A stretch of 64,000 nt of DNA, taken from contig JADCGP010000011.1 of the NCBI GenBank assembly GCA_020248915.1, forward strand, positions 124,001 through 188,000, read 5' to 3'. A program made the translations under genes and the position numbers. Below the pieces are notes generated by a model. It searched no databases, had not been told where the DNA came from, and was given only the letters and a program-made list of their open reading frames with translations. The stretch's first letter is position 1. Each line of letters starts with the position of its first letter. This DNA is from Rubrivivax sp. Lineage in GTDB: Bacteria; Pseudomonadota; Gammaproteobacteria; Burkholderiales; Burkholderiaceae_C. This document shows positions 10,444 to 19,420 of the stretch, in pieces.

Positions 10444-10561
10444 CGACCCGGACCGCCGCGCCCGGGCGGCTGTTCGCGGCGGCATGCAGGCGTGGCCGGA
10501 GGGGCGGCGGTCCGCCCCGCCGCAGCCCGTCGGGCTGTCGCGATGCGGCCACAATCGCAGC

Positions 10562-12886
10562 ATGCCGCCACGCTCTCCCTGTCGGGCGTCGCGAGGGCGC
10601 GGCGCCTCGCTGCGGGCTCTTCTGCGCATCCCCCTGACACCGCGGGCGGCTGCCGTGCTCTCGCACCTTCTCGTCGCCGCCGCGGTGCTGTCGTCGACCG
10701 GTGTCGCGCAAGCCCAGGGGCCGGCCACGGCGACCGCTGCGCCGCCTGCCGTGCCAGCCGCCGTGCCGCCGGCAGCGCCCCGGGTCGGCCTCGTGCTCGG
10801 CGGCGGCGGCGCGCGCGGTGCCGCCCACGTCGGCGTCCTCGAGGTGCTCGAGCGGCTGCGCGTGCCGGTGGCCTGCGTGGCCGGCACCAGCATGGGTGCG
10901 CTGGTCGCGGGCGCATGGGCGGCGGGTCTCGGCCCGGCCGGGTTGCGCGCGGCGCTGGCCCAGGCCGACTGGGCCGACATGTTCGTCGACAACCCCGACT
11001 ACAGCGACCTGAACTTCCGCGCCAAGCGGCTGGCACAGCGCTTCCTGCCCGGCAGCGAGGTCGGCGTGAAGGACGGCGGGCTCGTGGCGCCGCCGGGCGT
11101 CGTCTCGGGCCAGAAGATCAAGCTGTTCTTCAACCAGCTGGTCGGCGCCGACCGCGGCGAGCGACGGATCGAGGACCTGCCGCTGCCGGTGTCGATCATC
11201 GCCACCGACATCGGCAACGGCGAGCGCGTCGTGCTGCGCGACGGCAGCCTGACCGAGGCGATGCGCGCCAGCATGTCGGTGCCGGGCCTGCTGGCGCCGC
11301 TGGAGTACCGCGGCCGCAAGCTCGTCGACGGGGGCCTCGTCGACAACCTGCCCGTGCGCGAGGTGCGCGAGCGCTGCGGCGCCGACGTCGTGATCGCGGT
11401 CAACGTCGGGTCGCCGCCGCTGCCGCCCGAGCAGGTGAGCGGCCTGCTCAGCGTGACGACGCAGATGGTCGCGCTGCTGACCGAACAGAACGTCCAGGCC
11501 ACGCTCGCCTCGCTGCGCCCGACGGACGTTCTGATCGCACCGGCGCTCGGGCCGATCTCGTCGGCATCGTTCGAGCGGCACGCCGAGGCGGCCGACCTCG
11601 GGCGCGCCGCTGCCGAGGCGCTGGCGCACCGGCTGGCCGGCCTCGGCGTCGATGCCGAGCGTTACGCCGCCTGGGAGCGCACGCTCGGCCGCGCCAGCCG
11701 GCCGCTCGTGCCGCGCGTCGACGAGGTGCAGGTTGCCGGACTGGTGCGCGCCGACGAGCAGGTCGTGCGGCGCTACCTCGGCCAGCGCGAAGGTGCGCCG
11801 CTGGACACCGCGCGCCTGGAGCGCGACATCCTGCGCGCCTATGGCGACGGCTGGTACGAGCGTGTCGACTACGCGGTGCTGAAGCAGGACGGGCGCCAGG
11901 TGCTGCGGCTGCTGCCGGTGGAGAAGAGCTGGGGGCCGGACTACCTGCGCCTCGGGCTGCGCCTGGACAGCAGCCTGAGCCAGGGCTCCACCTACCAGCT
12001 GCGTGTCGGCCATCAGCGCACCTGGTTGAACGCACTGGGCGGCGAACTGCTGCTGACCGGCGACCTCGGCAGCGCCACGGGGGCCGCCGCCGAGTGGTTC
12101 CAGCCCCTGGCGCGCGACCGGCGCTGGTTCGCGGATGCGGCGGTCGAGTACCGGCGTGAGCGCGTCGACTACTGGCTGGGCGACCAGCGCATCGCCCAGT
12201 ACCGCAGCGCCCGCAGCCGGCTGGAGCTGGTGCTCGGCCACAGCTTGCCGCTGGTGGGCCAGCTGCGCGCGGGCTGGCGCGAGCTGGAGGTCGGCAACAC
12301 GCTGGACACCGGTGTCGACGTGCTGGCCGCGCGCCCGCAGCGCGCCGGCGGGGGCTGGGTGCTCGCGCTCGACTTCGACCAGTTCGACCGCCTGTACTTC
12401 CCGAGCCGCGGCTGGAGCGTCAAGGCCGAGTGGTTCGACAGCCCTCGACGCGACCACACGCGCGCCAGTGTGGACCTGCGCGCCGCGCTGCCGATCGCCG
12501 ACTGGGTGCTCGGCTCGCGCGCGGCCTGGACCGGCACGCCGCGCGGTGTGCTGCCCGTCACCGAGGCCGGGCGCCTGGGCGGTTTCCTCAACCTGAGCGC
12601 GTTCGCCAGTGGTCAGTTCGTCGGCGAGGAGGTCGCGCTCGCGCAGGTGCGCGCCGAGCGCATCATCGGGCGCCTGCCGCTCGGCCTGCGCGGCGACATG
12701 CGCCTTGGCGTCGCGTTCGAAGGCGGCCGCGTCGGCACAACGTACTTCCGCCAGCGGCGCGAAGGCTGGCTCGGCTCGCTGGCGGTCTACCTTGGCGGGG
12801 ACACGCCGGTCGGACCGGTCTACCTCGGCATCGGCCACGGCAGCGGCGGCGCGACCAACGCCTACCTCGTCATCGGCACGCCCTGA
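10562..12886 (+). CDS. patatin-like phospholipase with C-terminal BamA/TamA-type beta-barrel (type Vd autotransporter-like)
   Basis: Signal-like N-term, GGGGARGAAHVGVLEVL, GTSMG, DGGLVDNLPV, then POTRA-like region and repeated amphipathic strands ending in ...GPVYLGIGHGSGGATNAYLVIGTP. Confidence 0.88.
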   Translation: MPPRSPCRASRGRGASLRALLRIPLTPRAAAVLSHLLVAAAVLSSTGVAQAQGPATATAAPPAVPAAVPPAAPRVGLVLGGGGARGAAHVGVLEVLERLRVPVACVAGTSMGALVAGAWAAGLGPAGLRAALAQADWADMFVDNPDYSDLNFRAKRLAQRFLPGSEVGVKDGGLVAPPGVVSGQKIKLFFNQLVGADRGERRIEDLPLPVSIIATDIGNGERVVLRDGSLTEAMRASMSVPGLLAPLEYRGRKLVDGGLVDNLPVREVRERCGADVVIAVNVGSPPLPPEQVSGLLSVTTQMVALLTEQNVQATLASLRPTDVLIAPALGPISSASFERHAEAADLGRAAAEALAHRLAGLGVDAERYAAWERTLGRASRPLVPRVDEVQVAGLVRADEQVVRRYLGQREGAPLDTARLERDILRAYGDGWYERVDYAVLKQDGRQVLRLLPVEKSWGPDYLRLGLRLDSSLSQGSTYQLRVGHQRTWLNALGGELLLTGDLGSATGAAAEWFQPLARDRRWFADAAVEYRRERVDYWLGDQRIAQYRSARSRLELVLGHSLPLVGQLRAGWRELEVGNTLDTGVDVLAARPQRAGGGWVLALDFDQFDRLYFPSRGWSVKAEWFDSPRRDHTRASVDLRAALPIADWVLGSRAAWTGTPRGVLPVTEAGRLGGFLNLSAFASGQFVGEEVALAQVRAERIIGRLPLGLRGDMRLGVAFEGGRVGTTYFRQRREGWLGSLAVYLGGDTPVGPVYLGIGHGSGGATNAYLVIGTP

Positions 12887-12954
12887 CGAACAGGCGTGGC
12901 GTGCGCGCCGTGCGATGGCGGGCGGTGCCGTGCACGCCGCGCCGGCGCGTGCCC

Positions 12955-14043
12955 TCAGCCGGCCGCCAGGCCCGCGAGCGCGCGCCGCGCGGCGTCGAGA
13001 CCCTGCTCGACGATGCGCTGCTTCCAGGCCGGCGTGTCGGTGTAGAAGGCGTTGCGGATGCGCCGCTTGATGGTGGCGCGCAGCTCGGCCGGCGCCTCGG
13101 GGTGGTTGTAGAGCCATTGGTCCGCGCGCAGCGCGTCGACGACCTCCGACAGCGGCTCCGTGCCGTACTCCAGCGCGATGCCGGTGTACTCGGCCTGGGG
13201 GCAGGCGAGGTCGACCACCGACCACATCAGCCCCGTCAGCAGCGCCGAGGCCGACGAGCCGTCATAGATCGACGTCACCTGGGGCCCCCACCATGCCCGG
13301 GCGCGGGCGATCGCCGCCGCGTCGTCGCGGCCGGCCCAGATCAGTTCGCCGTGCCCGTTGGGGCCGAGGCCGGTGTGCAGGTCGATCCAGGCCAGCCGCT
13401 CGCAGCGCGCGGCGTGCTCCTCGAGCACGTGGGTCAGCTGGATGCGGCTCCAGGTCGGCGCATGGCCGCCGAAGAACAGGCCCTGGGGGTGGTGATACTG
13501 GCCGGCGCTGATGGCCGTCTGCAGCGCGCGCTCGCCCTCGCGCGCGGCGTACGCCGCCAGGCCCTCTTCGGCCTGCGGTGGCGGCGGCCAGGTGGCGGGC
13601 ACCAGGAAATGGGCGATCTCGTCGTAGCCGATGTTGCGCGGCAGCGGCGCCGAGAAGTCCTGCCAGTTGCGGTTGAGGTCGACGTTCTCCTGGGTCGTGC
13701 GGCGCAGGAAGCTGAATCCGTACGGGTTCAGCGCGTGCACGTACAGCACCGCGATGCCCGCGCGCGCTGCCTCGGCATGGATGGCCGGGTCGTCCAGCAG
13801 CGCGTTCTGCACGCCGCTGCCGCAGAAGCCCTCGGCGCCGTGGCAGGCGCTCGAGACGACCAGCAGCGCCCGGGCGTCGCGCGGGCCGAGGCGGGCGATG
13901 TCCATCGCCAGTTCCTCGCCCCCGGCACCCACCAGCGGGTGGCGGTGCGCATCCAGTTCGAGCCCGGCCGCTTCGGCCGCGGCCAGGAACTTCGCCCGCG
14001 CCTCGGCGTAGCTGGCGGCGAAGAAACGCTCGGCTCCGGTCAT
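12955..14043 (-). CDS. M14 family metallopeptidase, DUF2817
   Basis: MTGAERFFAASYAEARAKFLAAAEAAG, SACHGAEGFCGSGVQ, IDLHTGLGPNGHGELI. Confidence 0.85.
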   Translation of the reverse strand: MTGAERFFAASYAEARAKFLAAAEAAGLELDAHRHPLVGAGGEELAMDIARLGPRDARALLVVSSACHGAEGFCGSGVQNALLDDPAIHAEAARAGIAVLYVHALNPYGFSFLRRTTQENVDLNRNWQDFSAPLPRNIGYDEIAHFLVPATWPPPPQAEEGLAAYAAREGERALQTAISAGQYHHPQGLFFGGHAPTWSRIQLTHVLEEHAARCERLAWIDLHTGLGPNGHGELIWAGRDDAAAIARARAWWGPQVTSIYDGSSASALLTGLMWSVVDLACPQAEYTGIALEYGTEPLSEVVDALRADQWLYNHPEAPAELRATIKRRIRNAFYTDTPAWKQRIVEQGLDAARRALAGLAAG

Positions 14044-14055
14044 GGCGCCCGCCCC

Positions 14056-15255
14056 TCAGCGCGCCGCGCCGGGCTTGAGCCACTCCTCGGCGATGCGCAC
14101 CCAGCAGGTGGCGCCCAGCGGGATCAGGTCGTCGTTGAAGTCGTAGCTCGGGTTGTGCAGCATGCACGGACCGAGGCCGTGGCCGCCGGCGCGGTGCGCG
14201 CCGTCGCCGTTGCCCAGGGTGAAGTAGCAGCCGGGCTTGGCCTGCAGGAAGAAGCTGAAGTCCTCGCTGCCCATCGTCGGCTCGAAGGGCACCACGTTGT
14301 CGGCGCCCACGACGCCGGCCAGCGTGCGCTTGACGAACTCGGTCTCGGCGGCGTGGTTGACGGTCGGCGGGTAGTTGCGTGTGAACTCGAACTCGCAGCT
14401 GGCACCGAAGGCCGCGCAGGTGTGCTCGGCCACCTCGCGCATCCGCCGCTCGATCAGGTCCAGCGTCTCGAAGCTGAAGGTGCGGACGGTGCCGCGGATC
14501 TCGGCCGAGTCGGGCACGACGTTGATCGCCTCGCCGGTGTGGATCATCGTCGCGCTGATGACGCCGGGGTCGATCGGCCGGCGGTTGCGCGTGATGATCG
14601 TCTGCCACGCCATCACCATCTGGCAGGCCACGGGCACCGGGTCGATGCCGGTGTGGGGCAGGGCGGCGTGGCTGCCCTTGCCGCGGATGACGACCCGGAA
14701 GCCGTTGCTCGAGGCCAGCATCGGCCCCGGGTTGACGCCGACCTGGCCCACCTGCATGCCGGGCCAGTTGTGCAGGCCGAAGACCGCGTCCATCGGGAAC
14801 TTCTCGAAGATCCCGTCGGCGATCATCTCGCGCGCGCCGCCGCCGCCTTCCTCGGCCGGCTGGAAGATCAGGTAGACGGTGCCGTCGAAGTTGCGGTGCT
14901 TCGCGAGGTGCTTGGCGGCGGCCAGCAGCATCGCCGTGTGGCCGTCGTGGCCACAGGCGTGCATCTTGCCCGGGTGGCGGCTCGCGTGGGCGAACTGGTT
15001 GTGCTCGGTCATCGGCAGCGCGTCCATGTCGGCGCGCAGCCCGACGGCGCGGCTGGAGGTGCCGTTGCGCACGATGCCCACGACGCCGGTCCGGCCCAGG
15101 CCGCGGTGGACCGGGATGCCCCAGTCGGCGAGAGCCTTGGCCACGACATCGGCCGTGCGCACCTCCTCGAAGCACAGTTCGGGGTGGGCGTGGATGTCGC
15201 GCCGGATGGCGGCGATCGTCGCGGCGTCGGCGAGGATGGGTTCGATCAGGTTCAT
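14056..15255 (-). CDS. M20 family amidohydrolase (hippurate hydrolase-like)
   Basis: IRRDIHAHPELCFEEVRTADVVA, LRADMDALPMTE, HACGHDGHTAMLL, MGSEDFSFFLQ. Confidence 0.95.
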   Translation of the reverse strand: MNLIEPILADAATIAAIRRDIHAHPELCFEEVRTADVVAKALADWGIPVHRGLGRTGVVGIVRNGTSSRAVGLRADMDALPMTEHNQFAHASRHPGKMHACGHDGHTAMLLAAAKHLAKHRNFDGTVYLIFQPAEEGGGGAREMIADGIFEKFPMDAVFGLHNWPGMQVGQVGVNPGPMLASSNGFRVVIRGKGSHAALPHTGIDPVPVACQMVMAWQTIITRNRRPIDPGVISATMIHTGEAINVVPDSAEIRGTVRTFSFETLDLIERRMREVAEHTCAAFGASCEFEFTRNYPPTVNHAAETEFVKRTLAGVVGADNVVPFEPTMGSEDFSFFLQAKPGCYFTLGNGDGAHRAGGHGLGPCMLHNPSYDFNDDLIPLGATCWVRIAEEWLKPGAAR

Positions 15256-15383
15256 GGGCGGCAGCCGGCGGTCGAGGCGGGCGGATCTTAGCCCCGCGGC
15301 GCCGGGCCTGCCGACCGCCTCGGCGGCACCCGCGGGCGGTGGGCCCGACCGCGATGCCGTCGCCGCTGTGGCACATTGGCGGC

Positions 15384-17450
15384 ATGGGCGGACCGGGCGC
15401 GGGTGGGGTGCAGGTCGTGCAGGGCGTCTGCCCGCACGACTGCCCCGACACCTGCGCGCTGCACGTCGGCGTGCAGGACGGCCGGATCGTGCGCGTGGCC
15501 GGCGACCCCGGGCACCCGCCCACGCACGGTGCGCTGTGCACGAAGGTAAGCCGCTACGCCGAGCGCGTCTACCACCCGGACCGCGTGCTGACGCCGCTGC
15601 GGCGCGTCGGGGCCAAGGGTCGAGGCCGCTTCGAGCCGGTGGGCTGGGACGAGGCGCTCGACGCGATCGCCGAGCGGCTGCGGGCCGTCGCGGCGCGCGA
15701 CCCGGAGGCGATCGTGCCGTACAGCTATGCCGGCACGATGGGCCTGGTGCAGGGCGAGGGGATGGCCGCGCGCTTCTTCCATCGGCTGGGCGCGAGCCTG
15801 CTCGACCGGACGATCTGCGCCAGCGCGGGCGGGGACGCGCTGGCCGCCACCTACGGCGGCAAGGTCGGCATGCACGTCGAGCACTTCGCGGAGTCGAGGC
15901 TGATCCTGATCTGGGGCAGCAACCCGATCACCAGCAGCGTGCACTTCTGGAACTACGCCCAGCAGGCCAAGCGAGCCGGCGCCAGGCTGGTCTGCATCGA
16001 CCCGCGCCGCACCGAGACGGCGGACAAGTGCCACCAGCACCTGGCCCTGCTGCCGGGCACCGACGGCGCGCTGGCGCTGGCGCTGATGCATGAGCTCGTG
16101 CTGCACGACTGGGTCGACCACGACTACCTGGGCCGCCACGTCGACGGCTGGGAGGCGCTGCGCGCGCGGGCGCTGCAGTGGCCGCCGGAGCGTGCGGCGG
16201 CGGTGTGCGGCCTCACCGTCGGCGAGGTGCGCGGGCTGGCGCGCGAGTACGGCACGACCCGGCCGGCGGCCATCCGCCTGAACTACGGCATGCAGCGCGT
16301 GCGCGGGGGCGGCAACGCGGTGCGGCTGATCGCGCTGCTGCCCTGCCTCGTGGGGGCCTGGCGGCACCGGGCCGGCGGCCTGCTGCTGTCGTCGAGCGGA
16401 TGGTTCCGCGGCGCCCGGCGCGACGCCTGGCTGCAGCGGCCCGACCTGCTCGGCGCGAGGCTGCCGCGGACGATCAACATGAGCACCATCGGCGACGCGC
16501 TGCTGCACCCCGGCGGCGGCGGCTTCGGCCCCCGCGTCGAGGCGGTGGTGGTCTACAACAGTAATCCGGTGGCGGTGGCGCCCGAGAGCGCGAAGGTGGC
16601 GGCGGGCTTCGCGCGCGACGACCTGTTCACCGTCGTACTCGAGCACTTCCTCACCGACACGGCCGACCACGCCGACTTCGTGCTGCCGGCCACGATGCAG
16701 CCGGAGCACTGGGATGCCCACGGCGCCTACGGGCACGTGTACGCGATGCTGAACCGTCCGGCCATCGCCCCGTGCGGCCAGGCGCGCAGCAACGCCGAGA
16801 TCTTCCGCCAGCTCGCGGTGCGCATGGGCTTCACCGAGCCCTGCTTCGCCGACAGCGACGAGGCCATGGCACTGGGAGCATACGACCCGTCGCGGGTGGA
16901 CCTCGCCGCGTTGCGCGGGCGCGGCTGGACGCGCCTGCCCGTCGACGCCGCGCCCTTCGCCGAGGGCGGATTCCCGACGGTGGACGGCCGCGTCGTCGTC
17001 GACGCACCCGGCCTGGGCGTGCCCGACCACGTGCCCAACTACGAGAGCGTCCACAGCGCCCCGGAGCTGGCGCGGCGCTACCCGCTCGCGATGATCTCGC
17101 CGCCGGCGCGCCACTTCCTGAACTCGACCTTCGTCAACGTGCCGAGCCTGCGCGCGGCCGAGCGCGAGCCGCTGGTCGAGCTGCACCCGGACGACGCCGC
17201 CGCGCGCGGCATCGCCGACGGCGCCGCCGTGCGCGTGTTCAACGACCGCGGTGTCTACCACTGCACGGCGGCCGTGAGCAGCAGGGCGCGGCCCGGCGTG
17301 GTCAACGGGCTGGGCATCTGGTGGCGCAAGCTCGGCCGCGCCGGCACCAACGTCAACGAGCTGACGCACCAGCGGCTGACCGACATCGGCCGCGCGCCGG
17401 CCTTCTACGACTGCCTGGTCGAGGTGGAACTCGACCGCGTCGCCGCGTGA
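15384..17450 (+). CDS. molybdopterin-dependent oxidoreductase (DMSO reductase superfamily) with N-terminal [4Fe-4S] motif
   Basis: CPHDCPDTCALHV...GALCTK (C-x3-C-x3-C-x27-C), IWGSNPITSSVHFWNYAQQAKRAGARLVCIDPRRTETADK, VVYNSNPVAVAPE. Confidence 0.93.
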   Translation: MGGPGAGGVQVVQGVCPHDCPDTCALHVGVQDGRIVRVAGDPGHPPTHGALCTKVSRYAERVYHPDRVLTPLRRVGAKGRGRFEPVGWDEALDAIAERLRAVAARDPEAIVPYSYAGTMGLVQGEGMAARFFHRLGASLLDRTICASAGGDALAATYGGKVGMHVEHFAESRLILIWGSNPITSSVHFWNYAQQAKRAGARLVCIDPRRTETADKCHQHLALLPGTDGALALALMHELVLHDWVDHDYLGRHVDGWEALRARALQWPPERAAAVCGLTVGEVRGLAREYGTTRPAAIRLNYGMQRVRGGGNAVRLIALLPCLVGAWRHRAGGLLLSSSGWFRGARRDAWLQRPDLLGARLPRTINMSTIGDALLHPGGGGFGPRVEAVVVYNSNPVAVAPESAKVAAGFARDDLFTVVLEHFLTDTADHADFVLPATMQPEHWDAHGAYGHVYAMLNRPAIAPCGQARSNAEIFRQLAVRMGFTEPCFADSDEAMALGAYDPSRVDLAALRGRGWTRLPVDAAPFAEGGFPTVDGRVVVDAPGLGVPDHVPNYESVHSAPELARRYPLAMISPPARHFLNSTFVNVPSLRAAEREPLVELHPDDAAARGIADGAAVRVFNDRGVYHCTAAVSSRARPGVVNGLGIWWRKLGRAGTNVNELTHQRLTDIGRAPAFYDCLVEVELDRVAA

Positions 17451-18583
17451 GCGGGCGCCCGGGACCCCGTGCCGCCGGGCCCGATCGCCCCGTCTCCCGC
17501 CGGCTCCGGCGCTGGCTGATGGCGGCGGGCGGCGCGCTCGGCCTGGCGGCCGTTGGCGTCGCGGCGGCCTGCCTGCTCGGCGGCTGCGGCACGCTCGCCT
17601 ACTACGGGCAGGCGGTGGGCGGGCACCTGGACCTCGTCGCCCGGGCGCGCCCGGTGACGAGCTGGCTCGACGACGCCGCGACGCCGCCGGACCTGCGCGC
17701 CCGGCTCGAGCTGGCGCAGCGCATGCGCGACTTCGCGGTCGCCACGCTGAAGCTGCCCGACAACCGCAGCTACCGCCGCTATGCCGACCTGGGCCGCGGC
17801 GCCGTGGTCTACAACGTCGTCGCGGCGCCCGAGCTGTCGCTCGACCTGAAGACCTGGTGCTTCGCGGTCGTGGGCTGCGTCGGCTACCGCGGCTACTTCG
17901 CGCGCGAGCCGGCCGATGCGCTGGCGGCCGAGCTGAGGGCGCAGGGCTGGGAGACGGTGGTCTACGGCGTGCCGGCCTACAGCACGCTGGGCAAGACCGA
18001 GTGGCTGGGCGGCGACCCGCTGCTCAACACCTTCATCCGCTGGCCCGAGGGCGAGCTGGCGCGGCTGATCTTCCACGAGCTTGCCCACCAGGTGGCCTAC
18101 GCCGACGACGACACGGCGTTCAACGAGTCCTTCGCCACCGCGGTCGAGCGCATCGGCGGGCGGCTCTGGCTCGAGCGGCACGGCAGCGCGGCGGCGCGCG
18201 CCGAGCACGAGGCGCTGGACGCCCGCCGCGCCGACTTCCGCGCGCTGGTGGCGGGCTACCGCGGCTCGCTGGCTGCGCTCTACTCGAGCGGCCTGCCGGA
18301 GTCCGACAAGCGCGCCCGCAAGGCGGCGCTGATCGAGGCGATGCGGCAGGAGCATGTGCGCATCAAGGCCGAGCGCTGGGGCGGGTTCGGCGGCTACGAC
18401 GGCTGGTTCGAGCGCGCCAACAACGCGGCGCTCGCGATCCAGGGCAGCTACAACGACCTGGTGCCGCAGTTCGAGCGCCTGTTCGAGCGCAGCGGGCGCG
18501 ACTTCGAGCGCTTCTACGCCGAGGTGCGGGTGCTGGCGGCCTTGCCGAAGGCCGAGCGGCGCGCCAAACTCGGGGCCCCCTGA
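17447..18583 (+). CDS. putative aminopeptidase lipoprotein (COG4324-like)
   Basis: Lipobox LLGGC, zinc motif HELAH plus downstream FNESFATAVE; GTG start overlaps upstream stop. Confidence 0.85.
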   Translation: MSGRPGPRAAGPDRPVSRRLRRWLMAAGGALGLAAVGVAAACLLGGCGTLAYYGQAVGGHLDLVARARPVTSWLDDAATPPDLRARLELAQRMRDFAVATLKLPDNRSYRRYADLGRGAVVYNVVAAPELSLDLKTWCFAVVGCVGYRGYFAREPADALAAELRAQGWETVVYGVPAYSTLGKTEWLGGDPLLNTFIRWPEGELARLIFHELAHQVAYADDDTAFNESFATAVERIGGRLWLERHGSAAARAEHEALDARRADFRALVAGYRGSLAALYSSGLPESDKRARKAALIEAMRQEHVRIKAERWGGFGGYDGWFERANNAALAIQGSYNDLVPQFERLFERSGRDFERFYAEVRVLAALPKAERRAKLGAP

Positions 18584-18612
18584 TCCTGCCGCCGCGGCGG
18601 CGCACACCGACG

Positions 18613-18948
18613 ATGGCCGTACTGAAGATCCACCGCGACCACGCCCTCGGCCTCACCAAGGCGCGCGAGGTGGCCTGGGCCTGGGCCGAGCAGGCCGAGG
18701 CCAAGTTCGGCATGGAGTGCTGCGTGATCGAAGGCCAGACCTCCGACACGGTGGAGTTCGTGCGCAGCGGCGTCAAGGGCCGCCTGATCGTGGCCGGAGA
18801 CCACTTCGACCTCGACGCCGAACTCGGCTTCCTGCTCGGTGCGTTCGCCCGCACGATCGAGGGCGAGATCGAGAAGGAACTCGACACGCTGCTCGCCCGC
18901 AGCGCCGCGGCGCCGAAGAAGTCGGCGTCGAAGAGCCGCAAGGCATGA
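18613..18948 (+). CDS. polyhydroxyalkanoic acid system family protein
   Basis: MAVLKIHRDHALGLTKAREVAWAWAEQAEAKFGMECCVIEG...VSG-type fold; Lys/Ala tail. Confidence 0.8.
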   Translation: MAVLKIHRDHALGLTKAREVAWAWAEQAEAKFGMECCVIEGQTSDTVEFVRSGVKGRLIVAGDHFDLDAELGFLLGAFARTIEGEIEKELDTLLARSAAAPKKSASKSRKA

Positions 18949-19024
18949 GGCCCGCGCGGCCCGGGCCGTCCTCGCCGGACTTCCCGGCCGCCTGGGCAGG
19001 CGCTCCAGGGCCCGCGGCCGCGGG

Positions 19025-19279
19025 CTACTTGAGGCTCTCGATCAGGTCGATGTAGTCCTGCATCGCCTCGTCGGCGCTCTTGCCCTTGACGGCGGCCCAG
19101 GCGTCGTACTTGGCGCGGCCCACCATGTCGGTGAAGCCCGGTCGCTTGCCCTCGACGTCGCCTTCGGTGGCCTGCTTGTACAGGGAGTAGATCTTCAGCA
19201 GCGTCGCGTTGTCGGGCTTGTCGGGCAGCTGCTTGCTCTCGGCAACGGCCTTCTGGAAGGCAGCTTTCAGGTCGGCCAT
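19025..19279 (-). CDS. acyl-CoA-binding protein
   Basis: LKAAFQKAVAESKQLPDKPDNATLLKIYSLYKQATEGDVEGKRPGFTDMVGRAKYDAWAAVKGKSADEAMQDYIDLI, the full ACBP signature. Confidence 0.97.
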   Translation of the reverse strand: MADLKAAFQKAVAESKQLPDKPDNATLLKIYSLYKQATEGDVEGKRPGFTDMVGRAKYDAWAAVKGKSADEAMQDYIDLIESLK

Positions 19280-19350
19280 GGCGGGGCTCCTGGGTGCCGG
19301 CGCACCTTGGCCGGTTCCGGCTCGGTGCGGGCTTGGGTGAAAATGACGGC

Positions 19351-19379
19351 TTGACGCCGACCGGCATGTTACCCAGCAT
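19351..19379 (+). promoter_or_regulatory. possible sigma70-type promoter for WS/DGAT gene
   Basis: TTGACG - 17 bp - CAGCAT; weak -10. Confidence 0.3.
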
Positions 19380-19420
19380 GACCTGCGACCCGGAACGATC
19401 GAATCCCGAGGAGAAACCCC

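Noticed and set aside
12430-15291. 953-aa plus-strand ORF overlapping the M14 and M20 hydrolase genes
   Set aside because: Low-complexity Arg/His/Gln translation opposite two minus-strand genes with strong catalytic motifs.
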